Shown here piece by piece: positions 12,940 to 24,400 of a DNA stretch of 64,000 nucleotides. Within the stretch, counting starts at the first letter, position 1. Every line of letters starts with the position of its first letter. The position numbers were made by a program, and so were the translations under genes. The DNA comes from Halocaridina rubra (Eukaryota > Arthropoda > Malacostraca > Decapoda > Atyidae), in the NCBI GenBank assembly GCA_037179515.1, contig JAXCGZ010000118.1, forward strand, positions 16,001 to 80,000. Direction: 5' to 3'. The notes below the pieces were generated by a model, which was given only the letters and a program-made list of their open reading frames with translations, did not search any database and was not told the origin of the DNA.

Positions 12940-13610
12940 CATTATCATCATCAGCATCATCATCGTAATCATTATCAAATCCTTCGGCTACTCCCGTCAG
13001 GGATCGCTACGGCAGATCAAGAGTCTCCATATCGCCTTATCCCCTTGCGTCCTTCTCTGTCACACCACCTACCCTCGTGTCCTCACCCATCACATCCATA
13101 AATCTCCTCTTTGGCTTACCTCTCCCCCCTCTGCCTGGCAGCTCCATCCTCAATAGCTTTCTCAATTACATGTCTACTTATAAGTGTATTCTTAGTTTTG
13201 TATAAAAAAAAGACATATGGAAATAAATGTTTGTTTGTTTTGTTTGTTCCTCATCCCTCGGAAGATGCTCAAACCATTTCAGTTTCACCTCGCTCACCAT
13301 GTCCCCTAATTTTTCTACCTGTGCTGTATGTCTACTATACTCATTCTTTACCCTGTTCATCCTCCTCACGCCAAGAGAAAATCGCAGCATCTTCTCAGCC
13401 ACCTTCAGCTCTGCCTCCTGTCTTTTTGTGAGTGAGTGTTTCTAAGCCATACACCATAGAGGGTCTTACTGCCTTCTTGTAAACTTTACCTCTACACTCC
13501 ATCTTGCCTGTACTCTCTTCTTCACCTCTCTATTACATTCTCAGTTCCTTTTGAACAATTAACCCCAAATATATATACTCATCCGCAATTGCCGCCTCTA
13601 CGCCTTGCTA
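12940..13610 (-). mobile_element. Decayed LINE fragment, RT C-terminal end
   Basis: On the minus strand, 13402-13255 reads MLRFSLGVRRMNRVKNE and, further on, LKWFEHLPRDEE, the C-terminal region typical of RTE/BovB-like LINEs. The frame continues toward 13030 as the usual RRFMDVMGED tail, but about 90 bp of foreign A/T-rich sequence (13150-13240) interrupts it. Beyond the stop, a (GAT)n tail ends at the GGATCAACTGAAG repeat near 12925. Confidence 0.7.
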
Positions 13611-15360
13611 CCTCTCCACTCCACTTACAGAATACATCTAAAAGTCTTGAAATTGCTTCAAAGTATTCCAACAGGGCTGTGAGACAAGATCTCTTGGCAC
13701 GAAAGCCATGCTGATGTACTGCGAAAATATTATTTCTTTCTAAATCCTCAACCATCCTCTTCCTAATAATTTTCTCTAAAAGTTTGCATAAAACAGACGT
13801 CAGGCTGATAGGTCGGTAGCTCAGCGGAAGATCTTTTGTCCCTTTCTTAAAGATTGAAATTATATTGGCACGTTTCCAGTTTGTTGGGAGCATAGAGGAA
13901 TCGATTGATTTTCTTAAAATTATATATATTGATCTGGCAAACGAATTTGGGCATTTCTTAAGCACTTTGGAATCAGTACCACACGGTCCTGCTGCAGAAT
14001 TTTCCTTGAGACCATCTAATAGTCTTTTAATTTCATGAATATCAAATTCTATATTCTATAAACTAATGCCATTAAATATGTAATCAAGCTGAGGTAAATT
14101 ACCCTTAGGTTCTCTAGTAAAAAGACATTGAAATTTTCTATTAAGGGGAGAACGAGTCTCTCTATCCCCATTTGTGTATGTTTCATCATCATTATTAAGG
14201 GTGGTGATTTCTTCTTTTAAGGCAAATTTACTGCGGATGTACCCGTAAAGGGCCTGTGGATTGAATTTAACTTCCTTGACTATATGCTATTCAAATGCCT
14301 TTTTGGTCTCACGTTTAATTTTGTGGCTGCATATCTGGCTTGGTAGTAGGCTTCATCCCGTAGTGTAGTTTTCCTTTTCCGATACCTGTTGCAAGCATTC
14401 TTTTTCTTGTTGATAACTAAAACCACATCTCGAGTAATCCATTTAGATTTGGTATGATGGAAAATGGATTCACTCGCAATAAAATTTTTCCCGTCCAGGC
14501 GTGTGTCCCAGTCAGTAATGGCAAAAAAGCTATCAAGTCCTAGAAAGTCATATATCCAATAGTTCAGTTTGACCAAGTCTAAGGTATCAGGGATAAAAGC
14601 TTCATCTAATACAAAAGAAAAGGAAAGTAGAACAGGATCACTAGCCCCAAGAGGGGAGAGGTATTCAATTTCATCTATTTCATGTTCCGTTTGTGTATAT
14701 ATCTAGTCAAGAGTTGATGGGTCGTGTCTTCCTCATTTTCTTGTGGGCATACGAACATGTTGCTCTAAGAAACAGTCTTGTATACAGCCATAGAAGGTTT
14801 GAGTATCATGTGTTGAGCCAGTAGTTATATTATGGGTTTCCCAATCAATATCACAAAAATTTAAATCACCACAAAGTAGGAATTGGTCACAATTGTACTC
14901 ACAATGACGTTTTATTTGCTCAAAAATATATGGCATTTTTCCCCGATCATAGGAAGGGGGTCTATACATAAAACAAGTCCAAACTAACTTTTTTTTTTCC
15001 AATTATAACAGTACAACCTATACATTTACAGCCATTAATTAAATATTGGTTACTTAACGTTATAGAACTGAGATCTTTCCTCACCAAGATACTGACACCT
15101 CCTCCACCATCTGAAGGGGTTCTGTCTAATCTATACACTTCATAATTATTATACAAAAATACTTCCGAATTAATTATTTCTTTGGACAATTTGGTCTCAG
15201 TTATAAATATAATGTGAGGATCACTATTTTGAACTCTCATTTCAAACTCGCCCACCTTGTTGAGGATACTGTCACAGGTGGTATATACAGTATACACTTA
15301 AGGTTATAAAGATTATCAGCATTCCCGAGATTCATGGATCTTGATGATGATTATTAAGTT
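13610..15360 (-). mobile_element. Truncated CR1/Jockey-like LINE
   Basis: The endonuclease comes first (15297-14962 and 15002-14733), with IIFITETKLS, GGGGVSILVR, YRPPS and CGDLNFCDIDW. A linker follows (14576-14280: WITRDVV). Then comes the start of reverse transcriptase (13965-13640), with NWKRANIISIFKKG, YRPISLTS and HGFRAKRSC. The RT is cut before the catalytic DD motif and abuts the neighbouring LINE fragment. Stops and frame changes show it is dead. Confidence 0.85.
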
Positions 15361-15371
15361 TGCGATCAAAA

Positions 15372-15449
<78 letters not shown>
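15372..15449. repeat. (ATT)n microsatellite
   Basis: About 26 ATT units. The flanking sequence AAATTTGCGATCAAAATATT appears just before and just after it, so the tract separates a short direct duplication. Confidence 0.95.
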
Positions 15450-15450
<1 letters not shown>

Positions 15451-16140
15451 AAATTTGCGATCAAAATATTCTTTGTTCATAAAAATGAATGAAAAACTTT
15501 AAAATAAAGGAAATTATAATAATAATTAAAGTGGCAAGTAGTGGAGACAGAAAAGTTAATATAAATGAAGAAATATAAAAGAAAAGAAATATGTTTTACT
15601 GTAAATCTGCAACAACATTGTTACATTGTGCGGTACGTAATTACAAGTCAGAATTACCGTTCCGTCAGTTCAACCGGTCCAGTTCAGGAGGTGTGTATCA
15701 CAATCTCATATTTATTACGATTAAGGCTTTTAATTTTAACGTTCATGTGAGATAAATCTTTAAGACTTAAATGCAGTCTAAAAAAGCTCTTTACACATAC
15801 CGCATTATGCCCAGAGTTAGCGAAATATGGAGTTTGGTAAACTCCATAAAGGGGTGGCTAAGTCAAAGCACGTATTCATTAGCAACTCTCCTTAATTCTT
15901 CCTCATACTCCTTGGGAATAAAGGGTTAAGGGACTTGTTTTTATTTTAACTAACTTAAATTGTAATTATGGTATTATTGAACTGCTATAGCCATACAGGT
16001 GTAGGTTTACTTCATAGTAACCCACTGCCCAACCTAACTTCTTTAAGCTGAAAATAGCATATGGTATAATTTAGACTGAACACCCGTTACACCAAGCAAA
16101 GTTATTGGATGTTGGCATTTGTCTATTCTGGTGGTGTTGA
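15451..16140. other. Intergenic DNA, nothing recognised
   Basis: AT-rich, no exon-like or repeat signal that I can name. Confidence 0.4.
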
Positions 16141-16640
16141 CTTATTTGTGTTCTATGGAAAACTGTCGTTTCTCCTTTCGTCCTCCATTAAAAAATGGTA
16201 AATTTTTAAAAGAGGGGATTATTTTCTTATTTGTGTTCTATGGAAAACTGTCGTTTCTCTCGTCCTCCATTAAAAAAATGGTAAATTTTTAAAAGGGGAT
16301 TATTTTCTTACAATAAAGCCGCATTCTTTTGACAGTTTAAGTTGTAAATTAAACCAATCAGAACTCGATTTTTGGTGCGTCCTAACCTAACCCAATCTAT
16401 CCTTTTGGAACGCGTCTGGCCTAATCGGGGGCTTCTCCCCCGGATCCCCTTAGGGTTATATTTTCCCTAACCGGGGGGCGTAGTCCATCCGGACCCCCCC
16501 CCCTTATGGGAACATAATCATTGTTTTTTGCGCCAGAAATGGAGTTCAGATTCGTTTATTTCACAACCAAAACTTATCAGAAAAATACGGTTTTATTATT
16601 ATAAGAGAATAATCCCCTCTTCTATTTTTATTCTTAGAAG
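16141..16640. mobile_element. Fold-back element with a GC-rich core
   Basis: The arm from about 16290 to 16378 (GGGGATTATTTTCTTAC... ending ATTTTTGGTGCG) is the inverted match, with some divergence, of 16533-16620 (CGCCAGAAATGGAG ... AGAGAATAATCCCC). Between them is a GC-rich core (16380-16530) with CCTAA motifs and C/G runs. The outer left end is tandemly duplicated: 16141-16225 (85 bp) and 16226-16306 (81 bp). No coding capacity was seen. Confidence 0.65.
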
Positions 16641-16731
16641 TAATCGTGATCTTAACATTTTGGTGGTTAGGATTAGTTTTGTGCACCACTACTTGTATCT
16701 TACATATACTCTTCAAAGAGTAAATATATGG

Positions 16732-17071
16732 CATTTATGGCTAAAGCTCATGTCACCCACTCCTGGATAAATGTTATTTTGGTAAAAATCACGCAAATAT
16801 ATATGAGGTTTATTACTGAAATAAGCAAAACCCTAGAGGGGACGTTGTTTACCTGAGAAACGAGACTGACACTGCCAAGTCTCAGGTCAGCCACGCTGCT
16901 GTATAAACGCCCAGGTTTAACCTATTAAGGTAACTCTCTAACCTCTCAGGTAAACATTGGCCCCTCTCAGGTATAGCATATTTTAATAAGTAACCGTACT
17001 TTATTTGCTTTATTTTTTACCAAAGTAACAGTTTTTCCAGGAGTGGGTGATGTGAACTTTAGGTATAAATG
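16732..17071. mobile_element. Fold-back (MITE-like) element with about 50-bp inverted ends
   Basis: The left end CATTTATGGCTAAAG continues through TCACCCACTCCTGG to TTTTGGTAAAAA. The right end is its inverted match (TTTTTTACCAAAGT ... CCAGGAGTGGGTGA ... CTTTAGGTATAAATG). The internal 230 bp repeat TCAGGT/ACCTGA motifs. No clear target-site duplication. Confidence 0.65.
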
Positions 17072-17194
17072 TCAAAGAAGTACTATGTGATAAGATATAA
17101 ATGCCAGTTATGTAGGGGTGCTTAAAATGAATTTTATCCCATTTGGTTTAAAGTCTGATATGCCATTTCGTATCATATTCATGACCCTGATAAT

Positions 17195-17370
17195 TGGAAT
17201 TCGCTAAGCGAGGAGGTAGTTAATGCTATCTCAATCCATAGTTTTAAGGACAGGTATGATAAGTATCACTAAGTATAAAATGGAACCGATGAGGAGACGG
17301 GAAGATACGAGCTTTGGGCTCTTTCCCGTAAACACAATTAGGTAATCACAATTAGGTAATCACCAGATAC
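17195..17370 (+). mobile_element. CR1/L2-like LINE 3' end
   Basis: The last 25 codons before TAA (17195-17272) read WNSLSEEVVNAISI and end FKDRYDKYH, the usual C-terminus of CR1/L2-type LINE ORF2. The downstream GGGCTCTTTCCCGTAAACA and a doubled CACAATTAGGTAAT tail match two other loci (about 148-180, diverged, and 26395-26430). Confidence 0.7.
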
Positions 17371-17379
17371 TTGTGTGCA

Positions 17380-18198
17380 ATCATTCCCCAATACTGCACA
17401 TTATGTACTGGTACTTCCATATCCCAAAGAATTGGTTTAAACATCATCTGGCCAACCTCAAATTATTCTATAAATACCTGTTTTAGGCTTATTTAGCCTG
17501 ACTGTTATGCCTGATGTAGTGTTTTTCTTTTTTTAAATAAATGTAGGATTGGCATTTTTCCCATCATAAATACTAGTCAAGAAGATACATATACAGTATA
17601 CCATCAACCCTACATTTGGTGTATCCACTCTGACGTAACTTCATAAAGTTGATAACTTAAAGGATATTGTAATAATATTAGTCTATATTGTAAGAGTTAC
17701 ATTATTATGTGTGTTTTTTACCTCAAAAAAAATTTAGTTTCAGTTGTGTTCAGAAAGCTTGTTTCTGTTTGGAATACAATTACTTTTTCCCCCTTATTTT
17801 ATATCTATAGCATTAATTTTGGTTCAACCAGAAATACTGTATTAATGTCACTACCAGCAAAGTGTGCCTGACTCTCAAATATCACATACATATGCATAGT
17901 TGTATGCATATGTTATAGTATTTTAAGTCAACCCATCATCTGTTTGTACTATAAAAAAAAATGAATTATAGCCATGTAGGGAAAAAAAATTAGATTCATG
18001 TGCTTAATTTTATTTTAAAGGTGCTGCTTTAAGTTCAAATGAGTTTCTGTAAATTTTTGAATATGTTTTATTTAGTAAGTTCTCTCCATATTGATCTTTT
18101 TGAAGGTCTTTTATGAACAGGAATAGTATTTGTATGGATAGATGATTATTTGTCCTTGTTTGCAGTATAGTATGTTATTGCTGTTTCTGTCTCCACAG
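17380..18198 (+). other. DNA upstream of the DPP3 leader exon
   Basis: AT-rich, no recognised element. A polypyrimidine tract and CACAG acceptor at 18181-18198 end the stretch, so at least one further 5' exon of DPP3 is expected upstream. I could not place it. Confidence 0.35.
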
Positions 18199-18405
18199 GA
18201 ATAATTTTTGTAATCATTACAAGCAATATCTAAGAATGAACAGATGGTGGGTTTTTTCAAGATGGGTTACTAGAACACAGCAGCATATAATGAAAATCAG
18301 AACATCAGATACTGTAATTAAGCGTAAATTTTCATTACTTATTTCAAAACCATGTGTTGGAAGCTTTGTAGGGCTGCAACTCTTGTCTTGGAGATCAATT
18401 TGCAG
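18199..18405 (+). CDS. Candidate leader exon of DPP3 (N-terminal extension)
   Basis: A 207-bp segment sits between a good acceptor (TCTCCACAG, ends 18198) and donor (TTGCAG/GTTAGT, at 18406). One frame is open throughout and contains ATG 18236. It ends in phase 2. Joined to the acceptor at 18927 it reads straight into DPP3 (AG+A, then TCAGACAAA, then ATG 18938). It would add 60 residues (56 from the exon, then R, S, D, K). The extension has about a dozen Lys/Arg, many Ser/Thr and Trp and a single acidic residue before the junction, which looks like a mitochondrial or secretory targeting peptide. It could instead be a 5' UTR exon whose open frame is chance. Confidence 0.5.
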
Positions 18406-18937
18406 GTTAGTTATAGAGACAGACTGTAAGAGTTGTAAAAGCAACAAGTATAGGTTCTACTGTTTAGTGTACTACAGGACTGTATTGAAAAGGAATGTGC
18501 ATTAAGAATACTGTATTTAGCTGGTTATGCTATTACTAATATAATGTTGACATTTTGTGTTTCGGTTCATAACTGGCATGTTTTCATCAGCTCCTGTGAA
18601 AGAATTAGATTCCTGTAGTTATTCCCTCTTTCATTATTGTATTTATTTGAACATATTGAGAAAGCAGCACTTAGAAGAAATCCTTGCAAAGACGTCTTTT
18701 GTCTGTGCAACTCCTTTTGATAGAATGTGATGAGTATTTTATCTCATTTTCAATTATAAAGCTTATTTTATCACTGCTTGTGGTATTTTGAGGTTACTGC
18801 AGTTTTTATAATCTCATTTATAAAAAAAGAATTTGTATTGCTGATGCTCTTATACATTGTAAATGTTGTCCAGTCAGTCATCATTATCTTAGTTTTATTC
18901 TTTATAGAACATTTTTCCTCCCACCAGATCAGACAAA

Positions 18938-21091
18938 ATGGTATCCCAGCATGAGCTTCCTTTGGATACCCCAATCTTGTACCTGAAATGTGAAGAGGCC
19001 TTTGCTGGACTCACCTCTCGGGAGCGACATTATGCCCATCATCTTTCCAGAGCATCATGGTGGGGAGGGCTAATTGTCCTATGCCAGACGTCCCCTGAGT
19101 CTCCAACAATATTTAGCCTTTTGACACATGTTCTAAGATCACAGCCAATTGATACATTAAAGGAAGTTGCCTTAAACAAAGCAGGCTTTACAGAAGATGA
19201 GTTCCAACTTCTACTTATCTACTACTCAGGTTTGGTTTATAATATGGGAAATTATCTTGGGTTTGGGGATCGAAAATTTGTTCCAAGTGTTAGTCGAGAA
19301 AAGTTGGAGATGTTGATTAAGGCCTCCAAGGCTTATTTGGAGGCACCAGATGTCATTCAAGATTACATTGATACTTCGATGGGACCAATTTATAACTTGG
19401 AAGAAAACAAAAGATTCCTAGGTATGCCTACCACTGGCATTACTATGTACTTCACTCCAAATTGCACACAGGAAGATGCTGACCTAGCCAAGGAATATAT
19501 GGCAGCCAGGAATATTGAGTCGTGGAATAACAGGTTGCTTAAATATGAAGACAATGGGGAGATAATTCTTGATATTCGATTGGCTTCCATTGAACAGGGA
19601 GAGTCTAAGGGTATCACGGTCAATTTGGATGAATTTCAAGGGCATAAATTTCGTGTGAGCCGTGGAGATCATTCATATTTTTTGAAGAAGATAACGGAGG
19701 AGCTTCGACTGGCTAAGGAGTATACAGCTAATGATGGAGAAGGTCAAATGCTTGATAAGTATATTGAATGTTTCACTACTGGGAGTGTTCAAGCGCACAA
19801 GGATGGTTCCACCTTCTGGGTTAAGAACAAATCCCCTGCTGTTGAAACCTACATGGGATTTATTGAAGTATACAGGGATCCAACCAACCAAAGAGCTGAG
19901 TTTGAGTCATTTGTTGCTGTTGTCAACAGGGAGCAATCTCGTAAGTTTGATACTCTAGTTTCTCGAGCAGAAAAAGAGTTTCTACCTTTATTACCCTGGG
20001 GTCGTGAATTTGAAGAAGATGTATTCATGAGGCCTGACTTCTCCTCACTTGATATTATGACCTTTGCATCGTCAGGACTTCCAATTGGTATCAACATTCC
20101 TAACTATAAGGATGTCAAAGAAGAACAGGGATTCAAGAATGTTAGTCTAACAAATGTAATGGCAGCTAGAACTGGTATCAAAGGAGGTCCATTTTTGTCT
20201 GATGCTGATCGCGCCTTAGTGGAGAAACATGGGGCTTTAGGGCTAGAAATCCAAGTTGGTTTGCATGAGTTATTGGGGCATGGTTGTGGAAAGTTCCTTC
20301 GAAGGAAAGAAGATGGCACACTGAACTTTGATCAAGATAAAGTGAAGAACCCTTTCACAGGGGGAAAAGCAACCTTTTATGAAAAAGGTGAAAACTATTA
20401 TTCACGATTCACTAATTTAGCTAGTGCATATGAAGAATGCCGGGCAGAAACAGTTGCTTTGTATCTTGATCTTGTTAACGACATTCTTGATGTTTTTGGC
20501 GTTGCGGAGGAAATACGTGAAGATCTGAAGTATGTCATGTGGTTAGATATGTTTTATGCTGGACTTAAAGGCCTCGAAATGTATCAGCCAAGCCAGAGAA
20601 AGTGGGGTCAGGCACACTCACAAGCACGCTATGTTATCCTTAGGGTAGCATTGGAGGCAGGACAAGGCCTTGTAACCATAACTGAAACTACTGGTGAAGA
20701 TGGCTTACCAGACTTGCTGTTAACCTTGAACAGGGAGAAGATTCATGATGTCGGACACAAGGCAATGGGTGAATTTTTGAAGAAACTCCAGGTTTATCGT
20801 TCCATGGGAGATTCTGATGCAGGCAGGGCAATGTTTGAAAAGTATTCTGAGGTTCCAGAAAGTGGAGAATATCCTTTTGCCAAATGGCACGAAATTGTCG
20901 TAAGAAAGCGAAGGCCACGAATGATTCTAGCCATGCCTAATACGAGAATTGTTGGAGATGATGTGGAGCTTGTCTCATATCCTGAAATGATTGATTGTGT
21001 CACTAAATCCTGGGTAGACAGGTTTACCCCACATGAATATGATAGCATTGAGGCTGCTCTGAAATCATACATAGAGAGTTGGACAAAGTAA
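18938..21091 (+). CDS. DPP3: Dipeptidyl peptidase III (metallopeptidase family M49)
   Basis: The 717-residue reading frame is complete and matches the family length of about 700-740. DPP III removes dipeptides from the N-terminus of short peptides in the cytosol, using zinc. The M49 motif HELLGH is at residues 443-448 and the second zinc/catalytic motif EECRAE at 499-504. The N-terminal HLSRASWWGG, GFGDRKFVP, GFIEVYRDP and NIPNYKD blocks and the C-terminal QARYVILRV and TRIVGDDVEL blocks are all characteristic. The whole body lies in one exon that begins at 18928 after TTTTTCCTCCCACCAG. The ATG at 18938 (context ACAAAATGG) gives the short cytosolic form. An upstream exon (18199-18405) could extend it. 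No disruption is seen, so a retropseudogene is unlikely given the splice acceptor. No clear AATAAA follows within 1 kb. Confidence 0.97.
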   Translation: MVSQHELPLDTPILYLKCEEAFAGLTSRERHYAHHLSRASWWGGLIVLCQTSPESPTIFSLLTHVLRSQPIDTLKEVALNKAGFTEDEFQLLLIYYSGLVYNMGNYLGFGDRKFVPSVSREKLEMLIKASKAYLEAPDVIQDYIDTSMGPIYNLEENKRFLGMPTTGITMYFTPNCTQEDADLAKEYMAARNIESWNNRLLKYEDNGEIILDIRLASIEQGESKGITVNLDEFQGHKFRVSRGDHSYFLKKITEELRLAKEYTANDGEGQMLDKYIECFTTGSVQAHKDGSTFWVKNKSPAVETYMGFIEVYRDPTNQRAEFESFVAVVNREQSRKFDTLVSRAEKEFLPLLPWGREFEEDVFMRPDFSSLDIMTFASSGLPIGINIPNYKDVKEEQGFKNVSLTNVMAARTGIKGGPFLSDADRALVEKHGALGLEIQVGLHELLGHGCGKFLRRKEDGTLNFDQDKVKNPFTGGKATFYEKGENYYSRFTNLASAYEECRAETVALYLDLVNDILDVFGVAEEIREDLKYVMWLDMFYAGLKGLEMYQPSQRKWGQAHSQARYVILRVALEAGQGLVTITETTGEDGLPDLLLTLNREKIHDVGHKAMGEFLKKLQVYRSMGDSDAGRAMFEKYSEVPESGEYPFAKWHEIVVRKRRPRMILAMPNTRIVGDDVELVSYPEMIDCVTKSWVDRFTPHEYDSIEAALKSYIESWTK

Positions 21092-23690
21092 ATATGCACG
21101 CAGTCAAATGTGCTTGCAGTTGCTTTTCGTGTATAAGTGTATTTTATGCAACTATATTGTCTTTGACTAGATTGTATTTTTAATTTTAAGTAAGTATCCT
21201 ATGTTAATTTTTTTCTTACTTATAAAATGATACATAGTCTCTCAACGCTATTTTAGGTTACAGTTTTTAAAAATTTTGCTTTCATACCATCAAAGTCAAA
21301 ATTATTAGTTACAATATTACCAAAAAAGTAATTGCATATGTAATAAGAATATAATATTATCTGTGTATTACAGTATAATTGCATATTATTGCAATCATGT
21401 GTAGGTTTGATACTTTTTATAGTTTTCAACACTTTAATGTTTTTTCTTTTTATCATGTACAGTAATTCTGTGTTTTAAATTTTCATGCAACAAGGCTTTT
21501 TGAATATATATTATCATTCTCGTTCAGTGGTTATAATTAGATCTATAAATTTTAGTTAAGTGAGTAAATATGTCATAAGTTTTCATGGTAATTTTACTAA
21601 TAATGTTAAACTTTTTTACAAATATATGATGTATGTTAACCATAATTTTTTTTAATGATACTTATGAAGGTTTGTTTTTGTATGTTATTACTTACTACTT
21701 TAAACAGAGTATGTACACTCTGAAAATTTTTGTATGGGAGAACAAAATGTGATTTTTGTACCTCAGGATACATTGGAATATATTTGTATTGAAATTGTGG
21801 TTTTTCAGTATTATCATTATGGACAATTTAGAATGAATTTATGGAGGAGACATAAGTGTTAAGTACAGTATACATGGTCAGTTCTTGCCCAATAACTATG
21901 AAATTCCAGGATCCAGCTTACATAATAGTTGATTATCACTCATATATTCCATTAGGTGGTATGAATGCGTCGAAATCATTGGGACATTGTTAAATGGTGG
22001 CCGAAAGAAATCAATATTCAAGCTACAAAGATAAATATGGTTTTTATTTTGAAGAATCAGTCAAATATAGCAAGTTAATAACCCCAAACCACTCTCATGA
22101 CCGAGCTAGTTAGCTGTATCTGAACTTTTATATAATGTAACTCGATATTTGATAGGGGGAGTGGTTGTATACATATGCAGTATATGTATATATCTTTTTA
22201 AAGAGTGTCTGTATGATGTGATGGGGTTCCAAGACAACTGTTACATAACTTTTGGGGCCACTCAGAGCCTTCACTGCATGATGGCTTATGTCATGGGTGA
22301 CATTATGAAATTTATTCTATAGATCTCTTCTAGATGTAATTGAAACAATGCACACTCACCCTTGTTTAATGATTAGGTAGAAAAAGCTTTTTTATCCCTC
22401 TCATACACCATATTTACCACACATAGACAATGCAAGGGACACAAAGTTTACACAAAAATGTGTTTTTTATTTTTTGAATTGTTAAAGGAGCGAGATATTG
22501 ATATTTACTATGGAAAATGCAAATATGTGTATTAAACAGCAAGAAGTGCCACTTGTAAAAATCCTATATATGTAGACTAAATCCACTTGTCTGCATATAT
22601 CAAATAGTTGTAACCTATATTCACTCAAAATTGCCAGAAGGAAAGAAAAAAAAACTGAAATACACATGGGAAAATATACTAAGAGAAAATCTAGATACAA
22701 TGAAAGTTTTAAGTGGTATATCAAAGGACATGATTTTTCTTGGTTTTAGATATAGCTGAGAATTTCAATGGGAAACTGCTGCTGGAGACTCATAATATAA
22801 CTGAGAAACCATATGGGGCGGAGGTAAGAGGAAAATCTTAAGTGGATTTCCTATTGTGTAACCAATATGTACATTGATGATGGCAATGTATATTGGTCAC
22901 ACCATCACCTAAAATAGCTACCTTTGAAATAGGACGCCCAGCAATGATACATAAGGAGAATAAAACCCATTACATATATTAATATCATTAAAGGAACTAA
23001 ACTCATTTTCCTCAGGAAACTTTAGGAGGAAACTGAGAGCATGCAAGCACATTTAGAAATCCTAAAAATGAAATAGAAAGAACCTGTGAAATAAAATTAA
23101 ATTTAACATGTAGAAGAGTATGGCTCACAGAGGAAATAAAAGATGTATTTACAGAGAAGACGTGGCTACCGAGTAGGTGTTGTCAGTTCTTGCCAAGTAA
23201 TTATGAAATTCCAGGATCTAATTTATATAAATGCATGGTTGGAAAGAAAATCAGTATTAAATTTTTTTTTTCATTTAAATTAATTTTTTATTTAAATCAA
23301 CACCGATTTTATTTTTACTCTACAAACCACAGTACTCCCCACAAAGGTGAGCAAAATAACTACTAATAACTACAATTGTTCTTCTGGCGTACAATTATGA
23401 AAAAAAAAATTTGACTTATTTCTGAAAAGAAAAATATTCTTTTACAAAATCGGACAGTACAACTTCAGTAAACATATTCTTACTGTCAAATTTTTTCAGC
23501 CTATAATCCAATACTGAAAATGTGCTTACAAGAACTGCTTATGAACAATCTCCAGCTTTGAAATCTTTTCTTGACCTTAGAATTCACAAAACATGAGTAA
23601 ACTAATATAATAAATATGCTCTGCAGAAATGCTTATGAATAATCTATAGCTCCGATACCTTTTCTTGACCTTAGAATGCTCAAAACTTGA
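21092..23690 (+). other. DPP3 3' flank and intergenic DNA
   Basis: AT-rich. Two related repeats share GTCAGTTCTTGCC and TATGAAATTCCAGGATC at about 21877-21930 and 23185-23235, and both are followed by GGAAAGAAA-type sequence, so this is a dispersed family. No other gene seen. Confidence 0.4.
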
Positions 23691-23699
23691 GTAAACATG

Positions 23700-24400
23700 T
23701 ACTTCCCAGCTCTCATCTGGGGGGGGGGGGCTGCACTTCTCATGATGTGCCTGTACAGTACTTTCTTAGTCATGCCTCATCTTCAAAACCTCCACTATCT
23801 TCACTGTTCCTCTGATTCATTCATTGCTGATCCTATCCTCCCTTGTCATGTCACACATCCATGGCAACAGTCTCATTCAGCAACCTCCATCCTAAGTCTC
23901 GTTTGTTGCTTTCTTCACAGGTACTGCCTCTATTCCGTATGTCATTGCTGGGATCACCACAGTTTTTATTACCTTCCCTCTTTATCTCTCTGGCATTTTC
24001 CAGTGGTACATAACTCCTGATACGTCTCTCCAACTCATCCATCTAGCTTGGCTTCCTCCAGTAGTGCCCTTTCCTTCAGTACTCTTTGCTGCTAGGGTGG
24101 ACTCTCAAGTAGTTAAATTAATCTAACCTCTTCAGCTCCACACCATCCAGTCTAAACCTTCATATCTGCCCTGCTCTGTACACACCATATATTCTGTCAT
24201 TGTTCTACCTATTTTCATTTCTCTGGTCCCGTATCGATCTCCATTCACCCAGTTTGCGCTCTATTCCTTCTTTTGACTCGCTTATCAACGACATAGTCGG
24301 CATACATCACATTCTATGGTGCTCGCTCTCTTACATTTTCTGTCAATCCTAATATCTCCACTACATTGCATAGATGTCCCAGTATGATCTAAATAACACA
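23700..24400 (-). mobile_element. Decayed RTE-like LINE fragment
   Basis: On the minus strand from about 24340, broken frames give YADYVV (a decayed YADD catalytic motif), then GIERKLGEW-like and RLDGVELKR-like wording, which is the RT palm region of RTE/BovB LINEs. Stops are frequent. A run of ten G is at 23720-23729. Confidence 0.6.

Noticed and set aside
19390..21099. Minus-strand open frames inside DPP3
   Set aside because: Shadows of the DPP3 coding strand with no family resemblance.
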